A DNA stretch of 64,000 nucleotides from Rhizobium sp. 18055 (GCF_902706285.1 NZ_CACSKD010000001.1:674401-738400); one strand, 5' to 3'. Shown: positions 29,117-38,934, counted from the stretch's first letter. Notes: generated by a model from the sequence alone, not told the origin. Numbers and translations: made by a program.

Positions 29117-30616
29117 ATGAACGCACCTGTCACCCTCAAGCGCCTTGGCGCCGATGCAGCCCGTTTCGTGGCCAAGGAGAAAAAGCTCTTCATCGATGGC
29201 GAATGGGTCCCAGCGGCCGAAAACGGCACGATCGACGTAATCGACCCCGCGACCGGGCTGGTTTTTGATCGAGTTCCTGACGGGACCGGAAGCGATATCG
29301 ATAAGGCGGTAGCGGCCGCTCGCCGCGCCTTTGACGACGGACCGTGGGCCACCATGACGCCCGCTGATCGTGGCAAGCTCGTGTGGAGGCTCGGTGATCT
29401 CGTCGAAACGCATGCTGACGAGCTCGCCGAACTGGAGGCTCTCGATAACGGAAAGCCCGTGACCGATGCGCGAAACGGCGATGTCACCTTTTCCTACGAG
29501 CTTCTGCGATACATGGCAGGCTGGAGCACCAAGATCTGCGGCCAAACCATCCCGCTGTCTGCAGGCGCTCCTTTCCATGCCTACACGCTACGCGAACCGA
29601 TCGGCGTCTGCGGCCAGATCGTGCCCTGGAACTTCTCATTCATGATGGCTATCTGGAAAGTTGCGCCAGCGCTTGCCGCCGGGTGCACTATTGTCCTGAA
29701 GCCTGCAGAGCAAACTCCGCTTACCGCCCTGCGTCTGGCCGAGCTTGTCGAGGAAGCAGGCTTCCCGGCGGGCGTGTTCAACGTCGTCACCGGATACGGC
29801 GAGACAGCGGGTGCCGCCCTTGCCGCTCATCCCGACGTCGATAAGGTGGCCTTCACCGGATCCACCGAAGTCGGCAAAAAGATCCTCGACGCCGCGAAGG
29901 GGAACCTCAAGAAAGTCTCGCTGGAGCTTGGCGGGAAGTCGCCGATGATCGTCTTCGCAGATGCCGACCCGGCCGTTGCCATCCCTGCTATCGCCTATGG
30001 CATCTTCTACAACATGGGTCAGACCTGCACAGCGGGCACCCGTCTCTACGTCCATAAGGATATTGCCGATACCATCCTGACTGGCCTGAAGGCGTTCGCC
30101 GAGGGCATGTCCATCGGGGTCGGACTGGATCCGAAAACGCAGATCGGCCCGCTAGTCTCCCAGGAGCAGTTCGATCGTGTTAGCGCCTATGTGAAAGCGG
30201 GCCTTGCCGACGGCGCGAAGCTCTTTTGCGGCGGAAATCGTGCCGGGTCAGAAGGCTATTTCCTCGAGCCCACCATCCTGACCGAAACCACCGCTGAAAT
30301 GTCGGTGGTGAGGGAAGAGATCTTTGGCCCGGTGCTTGTCGTGGCGACCTTTGACGACGACGGTTTCGAAGCCATCGTGAAGGAAGCCAACAACTCCATC
30401 TACGGTCTTGCAGGCAGCGTCTTCACGCGTGATGTGAGCCGAGCTCACAAGGTCGCGAAGAAGCTGAAAGCGGGCACCATTGGTGTGAACACTCATCATG
30501 TGATCGACCCTGCCTTGCCCTTCGGTGGATTCAACCAGTCGGGTTGGGGTCGCGAACAGGGATACGAGGCAATCCTGCTCTACACGGAAGTGAAGTCCGT
30601 CGGAATCGCCCTCTGA
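29117..30616 (+). CDS. NAD(P)-dependent aldehyde dehydrogenase
   Basis: 499-aa aldehyde dehydrogenase of the betaine/aminobutyraldehyde/phenylacetaldehyde-type clade. FTGSTEVGKKI near residue 247, the general-base glutamate in ELGGKSP near 272 and the catalytic cysteine in GQTCTAGTRL near 305 are all present, as is the C-terminal PFGGFNQSGWGRE. AAGAGGACG precedes the ATG. In this operon it could oxidise an amino- or ureido-aldehyde to the acid on which the next enzyme acts. Distinct from the SSADH-like gene at 33288, so two different aldehydes are likely handled. Confidence 0.93.
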   Translation: MNAPVTLKRLGADAARFVAKEKKLFIDGEWVPAAENGTIDVIDPATGLVFDRVPDGTGSDIDKAVAAARRAFDDGPWATMTPADRGKLVWRLGDLVETHADELAELEALDNGKPVTDARNGDVTFSYELLRYMAGWSTKICGQTIPLSAGAPFHAYTLREPIGVCGQIVPWNFSFMMAIWKVAPALAAGCTIVLKPAEQTPLTALRLAELVEEAGFPAGVFNVVTGYGETAGAALAAHPDVDKVAFTGSTEVGKKILDAAKGNLKKVSLELGGKSPMIVFADADPAVAIPAIAYGIFYNMGQTCTAGTRLYVHKDIADTILTGLKAFAEGMSIGVGLDPKTQIGPLVSQEQFDRVSAYVKAGLADGAKLFCGGNRAGSEGYFLEPTILTETTAEMSVVREEIFGPVLVVATFDDDGFEAIVKEANNSIYGLAGSVFTRDVSRAHKVAKKLKAGTIGVNTHHVIDPALPFGGFNQSGWGREQGYEAILLYTEVKSVGIAL

Positions 30617-30687
30617 ACTTGGTGGACCGTGGCTGCTCATCGCGGCCACGGATTACCCTGCGAGGGACGCTGGAAAGAACAATACCC

Positions 30688-31941
30688 ATGCAAAACCTTA
30701 TGATCGATGGCGATCGGCTCTGGCAGACGATCATGGAGACGGCTGCCTTGGGCGCCACTGCTGACGGTGGCGTGCGCCGCCTTACTCTCGGTGCAGAAGA
30801 CAAACAGGTCCGTGACTGGTTTCGTGATGAATGCGAGGCAGTCGGGTGCACCGTGGAGGTTGACGAAGTCGGCAACATGTTCGCACGACGTCCCGGGCGA
30901 TCTGCTGACGCGTTGCCAATCGCCATCGGCAGTCATCTCGATACGCAGCCAACGGGCGGAAAATTCGACGGCATCCTTGGTGTGCTGGCAGGCCTGGAGG
31001 TATTTCGAACACTGCACGCCGCTGGATATGAGACCGAGATGCCGCTCATGCTCGTCAACTGGACGAACGAAGAAGGCGCCCGTTTCGCTCCTGCTATGCT
31101 TGGCTCCGGTGTCCATGCGGGTGTGTTCGATAAAGCCTTCGCAGATAGCCGCACCGATGCTGACGGTGTCTCCTTCGCAGAGGCCATCGAGGATATCGGA
31201 TACCGCGGAACCACGCCGATCGGACAGATCCGTTTCGCGGCTATGTTCGAACTCCATATTGAACAGGGGCCCGTGCTTGAACGAGAGAACGCCGATATCG
31301 GCATCGTCACCGGGGTGCAGGCCATGCGCTGGTACGATCTGGCAATCCGCGGCCGTGAGGCGCATGCCGGATCCACACCCATGGACATGCGCTGCGACGC
31401 GCTTGCCGATGCCGCCAGCATCATTCTTGAGACGCAGACCGCGGCGCGCTCCCTTGGGGCCATGGCGACGACAGGGCAGCTCTCGATTATCTCACCCTCG
31501 CGCAATGTCATCCCCGGCCATGTGACCCTCAGTCTCGATCTGCGCCATGAAAGCGATGAGGAACTGGATCGATTGGAAGCTGCTGTTTCTCACCTCATCG
31601 CAAAACTATGCGGGGAACGGGCACACTTGGAGGTCGTCTGGAACAGCCCAGCTGTACATTTCGATCCGCGCTGTATCCAGGCTGTTCGGGACGGCGCAGC
31701 AAAATCACACGCGGCAACAAGGGAGATCGTGTCGGGCGCAGGGCATGATTCAGTCTATGTTTCCGGCGTCGCTCCGACCGCGATGATCTTCGTGCCATGC
31801 AAAGATGGCCTGAGCCATAACCCGGCAGAGAGTACCGAAGAGGATCAGTGCTCGATAGGAGCGCAGGTGCTCCTTGAGACAATAATCGCCTACCAATCAA
31901 GCATGGTGTCCGGAGACCAGACGTTCCAGCGTCAAAGCTAG
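30688..31941 (+). CDS. M20 amidohydrolase (N-carbamoyl amino acid hydrolase-like)
   Basis: 417-aa metal-dependent hydrolase of the M20 hydantoinase/carbamoylase group (beta-ureidopropionase, N-carbamoyl-L-amino-acid hydrolase, allantoate amidohydrolase). Dinuclear-metal ligands are visible: SHLDTQPTGGKFDGILG near residues 83-99, NWTNEEGARF near 125-134, and a late GAGHDS plus SHNPAE. REAHAGSTPM near 228 is the dimerisation-domain motif. The ATG at 30688 is chosen over the longer open frame, which overlaps the aldehyde dehydrogenase. It would release an amino acid, ammonia and CO2 from a ureido acid. Confidence 0.9.
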   Translation: MQNLMIDGDRLWQTIMETAALGATADGGVRRLTLGAEDKQVRDWFRDECEAVGCTVEVDEVGNMFARRPGRSADALPIAIGSHLDTQPTGGKFDGILGVLAGLEVFRTLHAAGYETEMPLMLVNWTNEEGARFAPAMLGSGVHAGVFDKAFADSRTDADGVSFAEAIEDIGYRGTTPIGQIRFAAMFELHIEQGPVLERENADIGIVTGVQAMRWYDLAIRGREAHAGSTPMDMRCDALADAASIILETQTAARSLGAMATTGQLSIISPSRNVIPGHVTLSLDLRHESDEELDRLEAAVSHLIAKLCGERAHLEVVWNSPAVHFDPRCIQAVRDGAAKSHAATREIVSGAGHDSVYVSGVAPTAMIFVPCKDGLSHNPAESTEEDQCSIGAQVLLETIIAYQSSMVSGDQTFQRQS

Positions 31942-32004
31942 GAACTGCATTCGCGACGCAACTGATAAGCGTCTTCGACTGTCTCGCCTACGAAGGAATA
32001 CAAT

Positions 32005-33285
32005 ATGACAAACATCGAACTTTCAAATCGCCGCTCGGACGCCATCTCGCGCGGCGTGGGTGTGACTACGCAGGTTTACGCCGAGCGTGCCGAGAACGCT
32101 GAAATCTGGGATGTCGAAGGTCGCCGCTATATCGATTTCGCTGCGGGGATCGCGGTGGTCAATACCGGGCACCGCCACCCAAAAGTGATCGCTGCAGTCA
32201 AGGACCAGCTCGATCGCTTCACGCACACCTGCCATCAGGTCGTTCCGTACGAGAATTACGTTCGTCTTGCAGAGCGCTTGAACAACGCCGTTCCAGGCAA
32301 CTTCAAGAAGAAGACTATCTTCGTGACGACGGGCGCCGAAGCTGTCGAAAATGCCATCAAGATCGCGCGAGCAGCGACCAACCGTTCGGCGATCATTGCT
32401 TTCAGTGGTGGCTTCCATGGCCGCACCTTCATGGGCATGTCGTTGACCGGAAAGGTCGTGCCTTACAAAGTCGGATTCGGTGCGATGCTGCCCGATGTCT
32501 ATCACGCACCATTCCCGGTCGAGCTGCATGGCTATTCGGTTGAGGATTCGCTGGCAGTGCTCGACAAGCTATTCAAGGCCGACGTCGATCCGAACCGCGT
32601 CGCGGCTTTCATCGTTGAACCTGTGCAGGGCGAAGGGGGCTTCTACGAGGTGCCGAAGGCCTTCATGCTCAAGCTTCGTGAGATCGCCGACCAGCACGGC
32701 ATCTTGCTGGTTGCTGATGAAGTCCAGACTGGTTTTGCGCGTACCGGAAAACTTTTCGCGATGGAACACTATAGCGTTGTGGCCGATATCACCACGATGG
32801 CCAAGGGGCTCGGCGGTGGCTTCCCGATCGCCGCCGTGACGGGCCGTGCGGATCTTATGGACTCCCCCGGCCCAGGCGGCCTCGGTGGCACGTACGGCGG
32901 CAACCCGATCGGCGTGGCGGCGAGCAATGCCGTCCTCGACGTTATCGAGGAAGAAGGCCTCAGCGAGCGAGCGGCGGCGCTAGGCGCCCGGCTGAAGCAG
33001 CGCCTGCAGTCGCTTACCGATGCCGTACCGCAGATCGCCTCTGTTCGGGGCCCTGGCTTCATGAATGCCGTCGAGTTCAACATTCCGGGGAGCAAGACGC
33101 CAAATGCGCAATTCACCAACAAAGTGCGCGAGAAAGCGCTGGAAAAGGGTCTGATCCTTCTCACATGCGGCGTCTACGGCAATGTCATCCGCTTCCTGGC
33201 ACCTCTCACCATTCAGGATGAGATCTTCGCTGAAGCGCTCGACATTCTGGAATACACACTGCGCGAATGCGCAAAGGAGGCTTGA
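32005..33285 (+). CDS. gabT: 4-aminobutyrate aminotransferase
   Basis: 426-aa PLP-dependent class III aminotransferase that converts GABA and 2-oxoglutarate to succinate semialdehyde and glutamate. The region TTGAEAVENAIKIAR lies near residues 110-124, FSGGFHGRT near 133-141, the PLP-binding DEVQTGFARTG near 239-249 and the Schiff-base lysine in TTMAKGLGGGFP near 267. Length and motifs match GabT/PuuE. GabD follows after 2 nt. It could also act on beta-alanine or another omega-amino acid. Confidence 0.95.
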   Translation: MTNIELSNRRSDAISRGVGVTTQVYAERAENAEIWDVEGRRYIDFAAGIAVVNTGHRHPKVIAAVKDQLDRFTHTCHQVVPYENYVRLAERLNNAVPGNFKKKTIFVTTGAEAVENAIKIARAATNRSAIIAFSGGFHGRTFMGMSLTGKVVPYKVGFGAMLPDVYHAPFPVELHGYSVEDSLAVLDKLFKADVDPNRVAAFIVEPVQGEGGFYEVPKAFMLKLREIADQHGILLVADEVQTGFARTGKLFAMEHYSVVADITTMAKGLGGGFPIAAVTGRADLMDSPGPGGLGGTYGGNPIGVAASNAVLDVIEEEGLSERAAALGARLKQRLQSLTDAVPQIASVRGPGFMNAVEFNIPGSKTPNAQFTNKVREKALEKGLILLTCGVYGNVIRFLAPLTIQDEIFAEALDILEYTLRECAKEA

Positions 33286-33287
33286 AC

Positions 33288-34766
33288 ATGGCCATCGGCA
33301 ACGGTCTGCTCATCAAATTGAAGGATCCGTCGCTCGTCACGGACAAGGCCCTGATTGCGGGCGAATGGCTGGCGGCCGCCGATAGCGGCAAGACGTTCGA
33401 TGTCACCAATCCGTCAACAGGAGAGGTCATCGCGACCTTGCCGGATATGGGTCGCGCAGAGACGGCGCGGGCTGTGGATGCGGCCTATAAGGCGCAAAAG
33501 GTTTGGGCGAAAAAAACGGGCAAGGAGCGTGCCGTTGTCCTTCGCAATCTATACGATCTAATCATCGCAAATGCCGACGATCTGGCTACCATCCTGACCA
33601 TGGAGATGGGCAAGCCGTTCCCGGAGGCGCGTGGCGAGATCGTTTATGGCGCCTCGTATGTCGAGTGGTTTGGCGAAGAGGCCAAGCGAATCTACGGCGA
33701 CACAATACCGGGCCATCAACCCGACAAGCGGATTATCGTGCTGAAGCAGCCTGTCGGCGTGGTCGCGGCGATCACGCCTTGGAATTTCCCAAACGCCATG
33801 CTCGCGCGAAAGTTCTCACCTGCTGTCGCGGCCGGCTGCGCCATGGTCTCCAAACCCGCAGCGGAAACACCTCTTTCGGCTCTGTCGCTTGCCGTGCTCG
33901 CAGAACGGGCTGGACTGCCCGCAGGAATATTCAATGTGATCACATCCACGGACTCGTCCTCCGTGGGTAAGGAGTTCACGGAGAATGAGAAAGTACGAAA
34001 ACTTACATTCACAGGCTCGACTGGCGTCGGCAAGATCCTGATGCGCCAGGGCGCCGATCAGATCATGAAGCTCGGGCTCGAACTTGGCGGCAATGCACCG
34101 TTCATCGTGTTCGACGACGCTGATCTCGATGCGGCTGTCGAAGGCGCGATGATCTCGAAATACCGCAACAATGGCCAAACCTGCGTCTGCGCCAACCGTC
34201 TCTATGTCCAGTCCGGCATCTATGACGCATTCGCAAGGAGGCTAGCGGCGAAGGTTAGCGCAATGAAGGTTGGTGACGGTTTCGAGCAGGGCGTAAATGC
34301 CGGACCATTGATCACGCGGGAAGCGGTGACAAAAGTCGAGGAACACATTGCCGATGCCGTTTCCAAGGGTGCAGAGGTCGCCGTCGGCGGCGAACCAGAT
34401 GCCAAGGGCGGCCTGTTCTTCCAGCCAACGATCCTAACTGGCGTAACCGCCGACATGAAGATTGCGCGGGAAGAGACCTTCGGTCCAGTCGCGCCGCTCT
34501 TCAAGTTCGACACAGAGGAAGAGGTAATCGAACTCGCGAACGCCACGGAGTTCGGCCTTGCGTCGTATTTCTATGCCAAGGATCTCTCCAAGGTCGTGCG
34601 TGTAGCAGAGGCGCTCGAATATGGGATGGTGGGCATCAACACGGGCCTAATATCGACGGAAGCAGCGCCGTTTGGCGGCATCAAGCAATCCGGCCAGGGC
34701 CGTGAGGGGTCGAAGTACGGAATCGAGGACTACCTGGAGATAAAGTATCTCTGCCTTTCGGTGTGA
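33288..34766 (+). CDS. gabD: succinate-semialdehyde dehydrogenase
   Basis: 492-aa NAD(P)-dependent aldehyde dehydrogenase of the GabD type, oxidising succinate semialdehyde to succinate. FTGSTGVGKIL is near residue 241, ELGGNAPFIVFDDADLD near 265-281, and the catalytic cysteine in NNGQTCVCANR near 299; the CxC pair and the APFGGIKQSGQGREG ending are GabD hallmarks. AAGGAGG precedes the ATG at 33288, which was preferred to the in-frame codon inside gabT. It closes the operon by feeding succinate into the TCA cycle. Confidence 0.95.
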   Translation: MAIGNGLLIKLKDPSLVTDKALIAGEWLAAADSGKTFDVTNPSTGEVIATLPDMGRAETARAVDAAYKAQKVWAKKTGKERAVVLRNLYDLIIANADDLATILTMEMGKPFPEARGEIVYGASYVEWFGEEAKRIYGDTIPGHQPDKRIIVLKQPVGVVAAITPWNFPNAMLARKFSPAVAAGCAMVSKPAAETPLSALSLAVLAERAGLPAGIFNVITSTDSSSVGKEFTENEKVRKLTFTGSTGVGKILMRQGADQIMKLGLELGGNAPFIVFDDADLDAAVEGAMISKYRNNGQTCVCANRLYVQSGIYDAFARRLAAKVSAMKVGDGFEQGVNAGPLITREAVTKVEEHIADAVSKGAEVAVGGEPDAKGGLFFQPTILTGVTADMKIAREETFGPVAPLFKFDTEEEVIELANATEFGLASYFYAKDLSKVVRVAEALEYGMVGINTGLISTEAAPFGGIKQSGQGREGSKYGIEDYLEIKYLCLSV

Positions 34767-34905
34767 TGAATTATGCCCAGTTGCTATCACTTGCCTCAAA
34801 GTCCTCTTAGGAAGCACTCCTGCGCGTTCTCGGGAACATCTGATAGGAGACAATGCAGTTCTTCGCTTTGAGCAACTCGAGCTTACGACACGTTAACATG
34901 CAACC

Positions 34906-36336
34906 TCAGAACGTCGAAGCACCGCTGCCCCATGGGCCGTGGTGGAAGTCCTTGCCGTCGAGGCGATCGAAGCCGTGGGCGCCGAAGAAGTCGCGCTGCG
35001 CCTGGATCAGGTTGGCGGTGCCGCGGCCCTGGCGGTAGGCGTCGAAATAGGTCAGCGCCGAGGTGAGTGCGGGAACCGGCAGGCCGGCTGCGAGCGCCGC
35101 ACCGACGACGCGGCGCAGTGCCGGCAGCGATTCCTTGACCATGTCGGAGAAGGCAGGCGTGACGATCAGGTTGGCCGCATCCGGTGCCTTGGTGAAGGCG
35201 GAGGTGATCTCGTCGAGGAACTGCGAGCGGATGATGCAGCCATCGCGCCAGATCTTGGCAATCGTTGGCATCGGCAGCGACCACTTGAACTCGCGCGAGG
35301 CTTCGGCCATCACCGCAAAGCCCTGCGCATAGGCGCCTATCTTGGCGGCGAACAGGGCCAGTTCCAGATCCTTGTTCAACTCGGGACCATTGGCGATGGA
35401 GAACTTGTACTCGGGCTTGCCGAAGATCTTCTCAGCGGCTTCGCGCTCGGTCTTCATCGACGACAGGCTGCGGGCGGCGACGGCTGCTTCGATTGCGGTT
35501 GCCGGAATGCCCATGTTCTGCGCTTCGATCGCAGACCACTTGCCGGTGCCCTTCTGTCCGGCCTTGTCGAGGATCATGTCGACCATCGCGCCGCCGGAGA
35601 TCGGGTCGGTCGCAGCCAGGACCTTTTCGGAGATCTCGATCAGGTAGGAGTTCAGGCGACCCTTGTTCCAATCGCCGAAGATGCCGCTGACGTCCTTGGC
35701 GCTCTTGCCGAGACCGTCACGCAGGATACCGTAGATTTCGGCGATCATCTGCATGTCGGCATATTCGATGCCGTTGTGGATGGTCTTGACGAAGTGGCCG
35801 GCACCGTCATTGCCGAGCCACGCGACGCAAGGATCACCCTTGTACTTGGCAGCAATCGAGGTCAGCACCTTTTCGACACGCTTGTAACTGTCTTCGGTGC
35901 CGCCGACCATGATCGAAGGACCATGGCGCGCACCTTCTTCGCCGCCCGACACGCCCATGCCGATGAAGGTCAGGTCGGTGTCCTTGAGGCGGTCGAAGCG
36001 AGCAATCGTATCGCGGAAATTGGCGTTGCCGGCATCGATCATGATGTCACCCTTGGACAGGTGCGGGCGCAGCAATTCCATCTGCTGATCGACAGGCTCG
36101 CCGGCCTTGATCATGATGATGATCGGGCGCGGCGGGCGGATCGCCTCGACGAATTCCTCGATCGTCTTGCACGGAATGATCTGCTTCTTCAGATCGCCGG
36201 CGCTCTCGTAGAATTCGTCCGTCTTGTCGGGCGTGCGGTTGAACACCGCAATCTTGTTGCCCTCTTCCGCGATGTTGAGCGCGAGGTTGGAACCCATGAC
36301 CGCAAGGCCGATCAGCCCGATTTCTGCCTTTTCCAT
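34906..36336 (-). CDS. gnd: 6-phosphogluconate dehydrogenase (decarboxylating)
   Basis: 476-aa enzyme that converts 6-phosphogluconate to ribulose 5-phosphate, CO2 and NADPH. The nucleotide-binding segment GLAVMGSNLALNIAEEG is at residues about 10-26, the substrate loop GVSGGEEGARHGPS near 130-143 and the catalytic lysine in GAGHFVKTIHNG near 186. Full length for the family. It is the last gene of the minus-strand ketogluconate/gluconate operon and would use the product of the gluconokinase at 38362. It is convergent with gabD across 139 nt with no clear terminator. Confidence 0.97.
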   Translation of the reverse strand: MEKAEIGLIGLAVMGSNLALNIAEEGNKIAVFNRTPDKTDEFYESAGDLKKQIIPCKTIEEFVEAIRPPRPIIIMIKAGEPVDQQMELLRPHLSKGDIMIDAGNANFRDTIARFDRLKDTDLTFIGMGVSGGEEGARHGPSIMVGGTEDSYKRVEKVLTSIAAKYKGDPCVAWLGNDGAGHFVKTIHNGIEYADMQMIAEIYGILRDGLGKSAKDVSGIFGDWNKGRLNSYLIEISEKVLAATDPISGGAMVDMILDKAGQKGTGKWSAIEAQNMGIPATAIEAAVAARSLSSMKTEREAAEKIFGKPEYKFSIANGPELNKDLELALFAAKIGAYAQGFAVMAEASREFKWSLPMPTIAKIWRDGCIIRSQFLDEITSAFTKAPDAANLIVTPAFSDMVKESLPALRRVVGAALAAGLPVPALTSALTYFDAYRQGRGTANLIQAQRDFFGAHGFDRLDGKDFHHGPWGSGASTF

Positions 36337-36367
36337 ATTGCCTCCGTATCTCTTTAAGCTCGAACGA

Positions 36368-37399
36368 TCAGAACGCGAGCTGGACCTTCATCGACTTCGC
36401 GCGATCGCCAGCGCTTTCGAAAGCGGCGACCGCATCTTCGATAGGATATGTGCCGGTCAAGAGCGGCTTCAGATCGACCCGTCGCTGATTGATGAGATCG
36501 ACGGCAAGGCCGAACTCCTTGTGAAAGCGGAAGGTGCCCTTCATCTCAATTTCCTTGGCGACCACCATGTTTTGCGGGATCGAGACATCACCGCCGAGGC
36601 CGAGCTGCACAAGCACCGAGCGCGGCTTCAGCACCTCAAGCCCGGAGCGCACTGCCTGACCGTTGCCCGACGCTTCGAACTGAACGTCGAAGTAACCCTT
36701 GTTGGACGAATAGGCAGATAGCTGCTCCGGCGTTTCGGCAACGTTGATGACGCGGTCCGCGCCGATCTCGAGCGCCTTCTTCAGGACAGTTTCCATCACG
36801 TCGGTCGCAACGACCTCGCGCGCGCCATGAGCGCGTGCGGCGATGATCGCCAGCGCGCCGATCGGACCACAACCCGTCACGAGGACACGCTTGCCAAGCA
36901 GAGCGCCTGCCCGGTTGACGCCGTGAAGCGTCACGGCGAAGGGCTCAGCCATCGCTGCCTCATTGATCGAAACGCCATCGGCGACCTTGTGGCACTGCCA
37001 GGCCTCAGCGACCAACCGTTGGCGGAAGGCGCCCTGGATATGCGGCATCGGCATCGCCGAACCATAGAACCGCATGTTGAGGCAATGGTTCTGTTCCCCA
37101 AGCAGGCAGTATTCGCATTCATTACACGGACGGCTTGGCGATACAGCGACACGATCCCCGACGGCAAGATGCGATACGCCCTGCCCGAGCGCCTTGATCG
37201 TTCCGGCCACCTCGTGCCCAAGGATCATCGGCTCGCGAACCCGCACCGTGCCGAAGCCGCCATGATTGTAGTAGTGCAGGTCGGAGCCGCAGATGCCGCC
37301 AGCCTCAATTGCGACATCAACCTGTCCAGGTCCGGGCGTCTCGGCCTCCCGCTCCTCGACGCGCAGGTCCTTGGCGGCATGAATGACGACTGCTTTCAT
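36368..37399 (-). CDS. zinc alcohol dehydrogenase, L-idonate 5-dehydrogenase-like
   Basis: 343-aa medium-chain dehydrogenase. Catalytic zinc ligands are in GGICGSDLHYYNHGG near residue 38 and HEVAG near 67, and structural zinc cysteines in CNECEYCLLGEQNHC near 95-109. A Rossmann GCGPIGALA follows. The frame extends upstream, but the ATG at 37399 has a GAGGAGAGG site and gives the usual MKAVVIHAAKDL start. Together with the SDR at 38888 and gluconokinase, it fits oxidation of L-idonate to 5-ketogluconate. Other sugar alcohols or acids remain possible. Confidence 0.88.
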   Translation of the reverse strand: MKAVVIHAAKDLRVEEREAETPGPGQVDVAIEAGGICGSDLHYYNHGGFGTVRVREPMILGHEVAGTIKALGQGVSHLAVGDRVAVSPSRPCNECEYCLLGEQNHCLNMRFYGSAMPMPHIQGAFRQRLVAEAWQCHKVADGVSINEAAMAEPFAVTLHGVNRAGALLGKRVLVTGCGPIGALAIIAARAHGAREVVATDVMETVLKKALEIGADRVINVAETPEQLSAYSSNKGYFDVQFEASGNGQAVRSGLEVLKPRSVLVQLGLGGDVSIPQNMVVAKEIEMKGTFRFHKEFGLAVDLINQRRVDLKPLLTGTYPIEDAVAAFESAGDRAKSMKVQLAF

Positions 37400-37409
37400 G
37401 GTCCTCTCC

Positions 37410-38351
37410 TCACACAACCGGCGTCGGCAACGGCTGACCGGCAAAATGCGCCGCGAGATTGTCGCGTACAAGCTGTCCCATCGCCTTGCGGGTCTCGACG
37501 GTGCCGGATCCGTGATGCGGCTGCAGGACGACGTTGTCGAGTGTCAGGAACAGCTCATCGATGTCAGGCTCGTTATAGAAAACGTCAAGACCAGCCGCCT
37601 TGATGGTGCGCTTCTGCAAAGCCTCGATCAGCGCCGCCTCGTCGACGGTCGATCCACGCGAGACGTTGACCAGGATACCATCAGGCCCGAGCGCCTTCAG
37701 AATCTCGGCGTTGATGATGTTTTTCGTTGCATCGCCGCCAGGAACAATGACGACAAGGAACTCCGCCCAGCTTGCCAGGGCAATCAGGTCCGCCTCGTGA
37801 ACGTAGCTGAGCTGCGGCTGTGGATTGCGGGAGAAGTAGCGGATCTCGCAATCGAAACCGGCAGCGCGACGCGCAATCGCCTGGCCGATGCGACCCATGC
37901 CGACCACGCCGACCCGCTTGCCGCTGACGCGGGTGACGAGCGGCATCGCCGCCTTGCCCCACTGGCCGGAACGGACGATGGCATCACCGCGCGGGATCAA
38001 CCGCGCTGCCGACAAAAGCAGGCCGATTGCCAGATCGGCGACATCGTCCGACAGCACATCGGGGGTGTTGGTGACGCGGATACCATTGTCACGCGCATGC
38101 GCCAGATTGACGGCGTCGGTACCGACGCCGTAGACGGAAACCACCTCCAGCCTGGGGAGGCTCGTCATTAGCTCCGCCGATGCGCCGAGCTCGCCGCGCG
38201 TTGCGATGGCGCGGACGTTGCCGCCGATCTCCTTGATGAAGGCATCCCGATCAGCTGCCTCGTAGAGCTTGTGCACCACGTAGTTGGTCTCAAGGTCGAT
38301 CATGTCCCATTCGGGATAGGCGCCTGCGAGCAGGATTTCGGGCCTGGACAT
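37410..38351 (-). CDS. 2-hydroxyacid dehydrogenase (ketogluconate/glyoxylate reductase type)
   Basis: 313-aa NAD(P)H-dependent reductase. GVVGMGRIGQAIA lies near residues 148-160, the substrate arginine in NVSRGSTVDEAAL near 231, the glutamate in YNEPDIDE near 260, and the catalytic histidine in LQPHHGSGT near 279. The ATG at 38351 follows GGAGGAAAG; the longer frame reads into the kinase gene. In this operon it may reduce 2-ketogluconate or a related 2-keto acid. Substrate inferred. Confidence 0.88.
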   Translation of the reverse strand: MSRPEILLAGAYPEWDMIDLETNYVVHKLYEAADRDAFIKEIGGNVRAIATRGELGASAELMTSLPRLEVVSVYGVGTDAVNLAHARDNGIRVTNTPDVLSDDVADLAIGLLLSAARLIPRGDAIVRSGQWGKAAMPLVTRVSGKRVGVVGMGRIGQAIARRAAGFDCEIRYFSRNPQPQLSYVHEADLIALASWAEFLVVIVPGGDATKNIINAEILKALGPDGILVNVSRGSTVDEAALIEALQKRTIKAAGLDVFYNEPDIDELFLTLDNVVLQPHHGSGTVETRKAMGQLVRDNLAAHFAGQPLPTPVV

Positions 38352-38361
38352 CTTTCCTCCG

Positions 38362-38934
38362 TCAGATTTTTGTTTCGTCGCGCCGGTATGTGATCGTGGC
38401 GGCGTGCGATATGGCGATCGAGGCAATTCGCTCGATCGGCTGATCAATTTCGATGGTGACGACATCGCGCTCGTCCACCGGCAGTTCCAGCGTCTGCAGC
38501 TGGCTGTCGAGCAGCGAGAGAGGCATGTAGTGTCCCTTGCGGCCTGACAGGCGCGTCGCCAACGTCGAGCGTGACCCCTGCAGAAAAACGAAGGTCACTT
38601 CTCCGGCCGCCTGCGCTCGCAGAAGATCGCGATAGGAACGCTTGAGCGCCGAGCAGGAGATCACAACCTCCTTGCTGACCTTCAACTCGTCGCCGAGAAT
38701 TTCCAGCCAGGGCCAGCGGTCGCCATCGTCGAGAGCGATGCCAGCTCTCATCTTTTCGACATTCGCCTCCGGATGCCGGCTATCGCCTTCGATGAAGCTG
38801 TAGCCGAGTTGCGATGCGAGCAGCTTGCCGACCGACGTTTTTCCGCATCCCGACACCCCCATGACGACAAGGGCGCCGAGCTTCGGCCTAGAGACAAGTT
38901 GTGATGCCGCCATCGACATAGAGCGTGTGTCCAT
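38362..38934 (-). CDS. gntK: gluconokinase
   Basis: GntK-type sugar kinase, up to 190 aa, that phosphorylates gluconate to 6-phosphogluconate. The P-loop GVSGCGKTS is near residues 27-35, EGDSRHPEANVEKM near 49-62 is the gluconate-side motif, and CSALKRSYRD near 92-101 is family-typical. The start lies inside the end of the upstream dehydrogenase gene; ATGs at 38934, 38919 and 38913 are all possible. Its product feeds gnd in the same operon, so the cluster forms a complete route from ketogluconate or idonate to pentose phosphate. Confidence 0.92.
   Translation of the reverse strand: MDTRSMSMAASQLVSRPKLGALVVMGVSGCGKTSVGKLLASQLGYSFIEGDSRHPEANVEKMRAGIALDDGDRWPWLEILGDELKVSKEVVISCSALKRSYRDLLRAQAAGEVTFVFLQGSRSTLATRLSGRKGHYMPLSLLDSQLQTLELPVDERDVVTIEIDQPIERIASIAISHAATITYRRDETKI

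Noticed and set aside
34939..36357. 472-codon plus-strand ORF
   Set aside because: It is the mirror of gnd on the other strand in GC-rich sequence; gnd has all family motifs.
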